9,886 nucleotides of DNA from CAZLKN01 sp964560135 (lineage in GTDB: Bacteria > Actinomycetota > JAICYB01). Below, piece after piece: positions 6,288-9,886 of the stretch. Location of the stretch: the NCBI GenBank assembly GCA_964560135.1, contig CAZLKN010000083.1:1-9886 (forward strand), written 5' to 3'. Numbering within the stretch: the stretch's first letter is position 1; each line of letters starts with the position of its first letter. Both the position numbers and the translations under genes were made by a program. Below the pieces are notes generated by a model. That model had not been told where the DNA came from, ran no database searches, and worked only from the letters and a program-made list of their open reading frames with translations.

Positions 6288-9200
6288 GGCGGGCACCGTG
6301 GGCAGCGCCGCCGAGACCTGCTCCTTGACCGTCTCGGCGTTGCGCAGCTTGATCTCCTCGTAGCCGCGGATCCGGTCGGGGGCCTTCGCGATCTCGACGG
6401 CGGAGGCGTGGTTCTCGGGGGTCAGGATCCCCACCAGCTCGTCCAGCACGCTCCGGTACCACGTGATGAGCTCCCGCTCGGCCCGTCGCACACGCGTGCG
6501 CCCGAAGGGGTCCAGGCGGGTGCCGCGCAGCCGACGCATGCGCGCGAGCGTCCGGAGCATCGGCTCCACCCAGGAGCCCAGCTGGAGCTTGCGCTCCATC
6601 CCCAGCGCGCGGAGCAGCGGGGGGTGCAGGTGGTAGTGGATCCGGCCGTCCTCGTAGCCGGACAGCAGCCGCTCCTTCCAGCCGTCCGCGGTGAGCAAGC
6701 GGGCCACCTCGTACTCGTCCTTGTAGGCCATGAGCTTGTGCAGGCCCCGGATCGCGGCATGCGTTAGCGCGGTCTCGCCGGGCACCGCCTCCTGCTCCCG
6801 CCAAGCCACCTCGAGCACCGCGTCGACGTACTCCCGCGCATAGCGGGTGTCCTGGTAGGCGACGAGCTCGCCGATCCGGATGTCGAGCAGGCGGCGGGAA
6901 TCCGCGTCGAGGTGATCGCAGCGGGCGAGCAGTTCGGCGTCGCTCCGTCCCCGGCCACCGTTGGCCGTCGCAACCGGACGGTCCTCGAAGGCGGACGGGT
7001 CGTGCACCCACAGCCGTCCCAGCCTGAAGGCCTCGAGGTTTCGCTCCACCGCTACGCCGTTGAGCCGGATCGTGTCCTCGATCGAGGAGCCCTCCAGCGG
7101 CAGCCGTCCCGACTGGTAGGCGACACCGACCATGAACAGGTTCGCCGGCATGTTGTCGCCGAACAGCCGCTCCACGATGCCCGTGGCGTCCACCCACACC
7201 GCTTCGTCGGCTCGCGTGTAGCGCGCGAGGGTCCGCTCGAGGAAGCGCACCGAGGGCGTAGCGAAGTCGATGCTGCGCACCATCTGTCCCGTCGGGGTGA
7301 GCACACCGTTGCCGACCACCACCGTGCGCTCCGGTGAGCAGCGGTCGAGGTTGTGGGGCGCCGTGGCGCCGAGGGGGTCGAGGACCAGCATCAGGTCCGA
7401 CCGACCGAGACCCACCTTGTTCGCGCGCAGCGCGTCCGGATCCTCGGCGATGATCAGGCTCGAGAGCACCGAGCCGCCCTTCTGTGCGAGTCCGGTCTGG
7501 TCGAGGAGCTGCACGTGCTTACCCTCGGCGAGCGCGGCGTAGACCAGGATCTGGTTCGTGGTCACGACGCCCGTGCCCCCGATGCCGGGGATGTAGATGC
7601 GGTAGGTGCCTTCGGCGGTGACCTTCCGCTCGGGCTCGGGCAGCTCGCCGGGCTCGGGGAGCTCGGGACGCGGTGGCCGTCGCCGTCCGGTGACGGTGAC
7701 GAAGGACGGGCAGTCGCCGCCGAGGCAGGAGTAGTCGTAGTTGCAGGACGGCTGGTGCACCTGGGTCTTCCGTCCGAACTCGGTCTCCACGGGCACGACC
7801 GACATGCAGTTGGAGATCTCGCCGCAGTGCCCGCACCCCTCGCAGACCCGCTCGTGGATCACCACGTGCCGCTCGGGGGTGGGCAGCTTCCCGCGTTTGC
7901 GCAGCCGGCGCTTCTCTGCGGCGCAGCGTTGGTCGAAGACCAGGGCGGTCACACCGCGGACCCCGCGCAGCTCGCGGACGGCATTTTCGTAACCCTCCCG
8001 TCCCATCACCCGTGCGTTGGGGGCCAGGTCTGCGCCCCGGTACGCTTCGGGTTCCTCGGCCACCACGATCGTGTGGACCACGCCTTCGGACTCGAGGTAG
8101 CGGGTGAGCGCGGGCACCTGGTGATCGCCGACGGCGGACTGTCCCCCGGTCATCGCGATCGCGCTGTTGTACAGGATCCGGAAGGTGATGTTCGACCCGG
8201 CCCCCACCGCGCCCCGCAGCGAGGCCGTCCCGGAGTGGAAGAAGGTGCCATCGCCGACGTTCTGCATGAAGTGGTCGTCGTCGACGAAGGACTCGAGCCC
8301 GATCCACGGCGACCCCTCGGTCCCCATCGGGACGAGGTAGGCCACGCCGCGCTCCTCTTCGTCCATGAGCGCATTCATGGCGTGGCAGCCGATCCCGCCG
8401 CCGACCAGCTCCCCGTCCACCGAGACCGCGGACCGGTTGTGCGGGCAGCCCGAGCAGTAGTTCGGCGACCGGTTCGCCACCGCCACATAGGGGCGTTCGC
8501 GGATCGCCACGACCTCGGCGAGGCGGCGCATGACGCCCGGATGCTCGCCCAGGCGGGGGCCGAGGCGCTCGACGATGAGGTCCTGGTCGAGCTCACCGTG
8601 GAACGGGAACAGCATCTCGCCCCGCTCGTCCCGCTTGCCCACGATCCTCGGACCGGCCCCGTAGAGGATCTCCTTGAGCTGCCCCTCGATCAGCCCGCGC
8701 TTCTCCTCGACGACCACGATCTCCTGGAGGCCGTCGGCGAACTCCCTCACGATCCCCGGCTCGACGGGGTAGACCATGCCGAGCTTCAGCACCCGGATCC
8801 CCAGGCGGTGCAGCTGGTCCTCATCGAGGCCCATGTCGGCGAAGGCCTGCAACAGGTCGGCGTAGGTCTTGCCGGAGGTGACGACGCCGACACGGTCCCG
8901 CTCACCGCGGACCACGACGCGGTCGAGGCCGTTGGTACGGGCGAAGGCCTGCGCCGCGGGGAAGCGCTCCTCGAACAGATGGCGTTCGAGTTCGACGGAC
9001 GTGGGGGCCAAGAGCATGAAGTCGTTCGCCTTCTGGAAGTCGAGCTCGGGAAGGACGATCGCGGGGTCGTGCGGGTCGACCCGGACGGTCTGGCCCCCGT
9101 CGCAGAGGTTGGTCGCGCATTTCATGGCGACCCACACCCCCGTGAACCGGGACATCGCGATCGCCTGGAGGCCGAAGGTGAGCATCTCCCCGACCGAGGC

Positions 9201-9707
9201 CGGGCTGACCACCGGCATCCCCACGGACACGAAGGCGAGCTCGCTGGCGTTGGGGATCGTGGAGCTCTTCGCGGTCGGGTCGTCGCCGGCGAGCGCGAGC
9301 GCTCCGCAATGCCGCCCCCCGCCGGAGAGGTTGGCGTGGCGGAAGACGTCGCCGGTGCGATCCACGCCGGGGCCCTTCCCGTACCAGATGCCGGTGAGTC
9401 CGTCGAAGCGCGCATGAGGGAAGCGCTCGAGCATCTGGCTGCCCATCACGGCACCCGCGGCAACCTCCTCGTTGACCCCCGCCACGTGCACCACGTCGAG
9501 GGGGTCGAGGTGGCGGCGCGCCTGCTCGAGGGCCACGTCGTAGCCGCCCAGCGGCGAGCCGGGGTACCCGGAGATGAACGTGCCCGTGCGCAGCCCGGCG
9601 GCACGGTCGCGGCGCGCCTGATCCATCGGCAGGCGGACGAGGGCCTGGATCCCCGTAAGGAGGACCGTCCCCTCGGTGCGGGTGTACTTGTCTTCGAGTG
9701 TCGGCAT
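6288..9707 (-). CDS. Fused indolepyruvate:ferredoxin oxidoreductase family protein (IorA-IorB fusion), 3' end lost in gap
   Basis: 1140 codons precede the gap, close to the roughly 1150-1200 aa of the fused family, so nearly the whole protein is present. Members oxidise arylpyruvates or related 2-oxoacids to acyl-CoA with thiamine diphosphate and pass electrons to ferredoxin in the cytoplasm. Domains in order: pyrimidine-binding domain with GYPGSPLGGYD (47-57); TPP-binding domain with CSGCPHNRS (418-426), GGGIGCH (437-442), GDG at 485-487 and N514 as the Mg/diphosphate motif; iron-sulfur region with C622, C625, C628, C634 and C655, C661, C666; gamma-type (IorB) domain with GIGGTGVV (708-715) and LDQTGLAQKGGSV (735-747); and a C-terminal region about 820-1130 typical of the fused form. 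ATG 9707-9705 is five bases after the antiporter stop, with AGGAG somewhat far upstream, indicating co-transcription. The exact 2-oxoacid is not decided by sequence. Confidence 0.92.
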
Positions 9708-9712
9708 GGGTG

Positions 9713-9886
9713 TCAGCTCTGTCTCCTACTACGTACCTCTCGGAACGCCACAGTGCCCATCGCGACCACGGTTAGCGGAATCACGAAGTACAGCATGATC
9801 GCATTGAACCTTGGCAAGGCATCATGGTGAGATGCAGCCAAGATCAGGTACAGCGTATACGCCACATAGTATCCGAGTAACAGCAC
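9713..9886 (-). CDS. C-terminus of a probable calcium/sodium antiporter (CaCA/YrbG-like), cut by the window edge
   Basis: The last 57 codons of a membrane protein run in one minus-strand frame from the right edge to TGA at 9715-9713. There is no start codon because the gene begins outside the window. Two hydrophobic helices are visible (LLLGYYVAYTLYLILAAS and NAIMLYFVIPLTVVAMGTVAF), joined by HHDALPRF and ending in a basic tail (REVRSRRQS). The pattern GYYVAYTxYLIL-(7)-DALPxF-(14)-PLT resembles the final two helices of bacterial CaCA-family Na+/Ca2+ antiporters, which exchange ions across the cytoplasmic membrane. That assignment is from recall of family ends, not a search. The stop is 5 nt before the oxidoreductase ATG, so the two are very likely one transcript. 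Another multi-helix transporter remains possible. Confidence 0.6.
   Translation of the reverse strand: MLLLGYYVAYTLYLILAASHHDALPRFNAIMLYFVIPLTVVAMGTVAFREVRSRRQS

Noticed and set aside
7353..9830. 825-codon plus-strand open frame opposite the indolepyruvate oxidoreductase
   Set aside because: It is antisense to a strongly recognisable enzyme. Its translation is His/Val/Gly/Asp-rich with no domain signature, as expected from the complement of GC-rich codons.
1..9886. A novel multi-gene defence or mobile system
   Set aside because: All intact genes belong to recognisable metabolic, receptor or transporter families. No nuclease, helicase, transposase, integrase, CRISPR repeat or toxin-antitoxin pair is visible.

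Overview
The window is GC-rich with actinobacterial-style codon use (strong G/C third positions, several GTG starts, long spurious antisense frames). It looks like a scaffold from a draft or metagenome assembly, because it carries two blocks of exactly 100 N. The gene mix suggests an uncultured Actinomycetota, perhaps an environmental or host-associated acidimicrobial type: a phytanoyl-CoA-dioxygenase-like protein, an orphan amino-acid-type binding protein, a Gfo/Idh/MocA oxidoreductase and a fused indolepyruvate:ferredoxin oxidoreductase. That placement is inference from gene content and composition only.

Layout. Positions 1-1248 are a decayed stretch. They hold a GNAT acetyltransferase that has lost its central part and its frame (minus), an intact VOC/glyoxalase-fold protein (minus), and upstream of it a 40-bp relic of a VOC gene. 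Positions 1249-2948 (plus) encode a PhyH-type 2-oxoglutarate/Fe(II) dioxygenase with a roughly 300-residue beta-rich C-terminal region. This gene is interrupted only by an assembly gap flanked by identical 55-bp ends. Positions 3095-4744 (plus) encode a membrane-anchored periplasmic-binding-protein-like receptor, preceded by a clear TATAAT box. From 4836 to the right edge everything is on the minus strand. In transcription order these are the C-terminus of a probable Na+/Ca2+ antiporter, a large fused indolepyruvate ferredoxin oxidoreductase starting 5 nt after it, a second 100-N gap, and a Gfo/Idh/MocA oxidoreductase. The binding-protein gene and the Gfo/Idh gene converge, with 91 nt between them.

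How the genes work together. The minus-strand trio is probably one operon (5-nt spacing, and a possible GTGA stop/start overlap across the gap). The two plus-strand genes appear to have their own promoters, and these share a GGTA(A)CTAAC-like element. The themes are oxidative attack on organic substrates, sensing or capture of small amino-acid-like ligands, and 2-oxoacid oxidation with ferredoxin reduction. The sequence does not prove a single pathway, and I see no defence, CRISPR, phage or transposon genes and no RNA genes. The most distinctive items are the PhyH/beta-propeller-like fusion, the shared promoter element, the VOC relic overlapping the dioxygenase promoter, and the orphan receptor without a lipobox.
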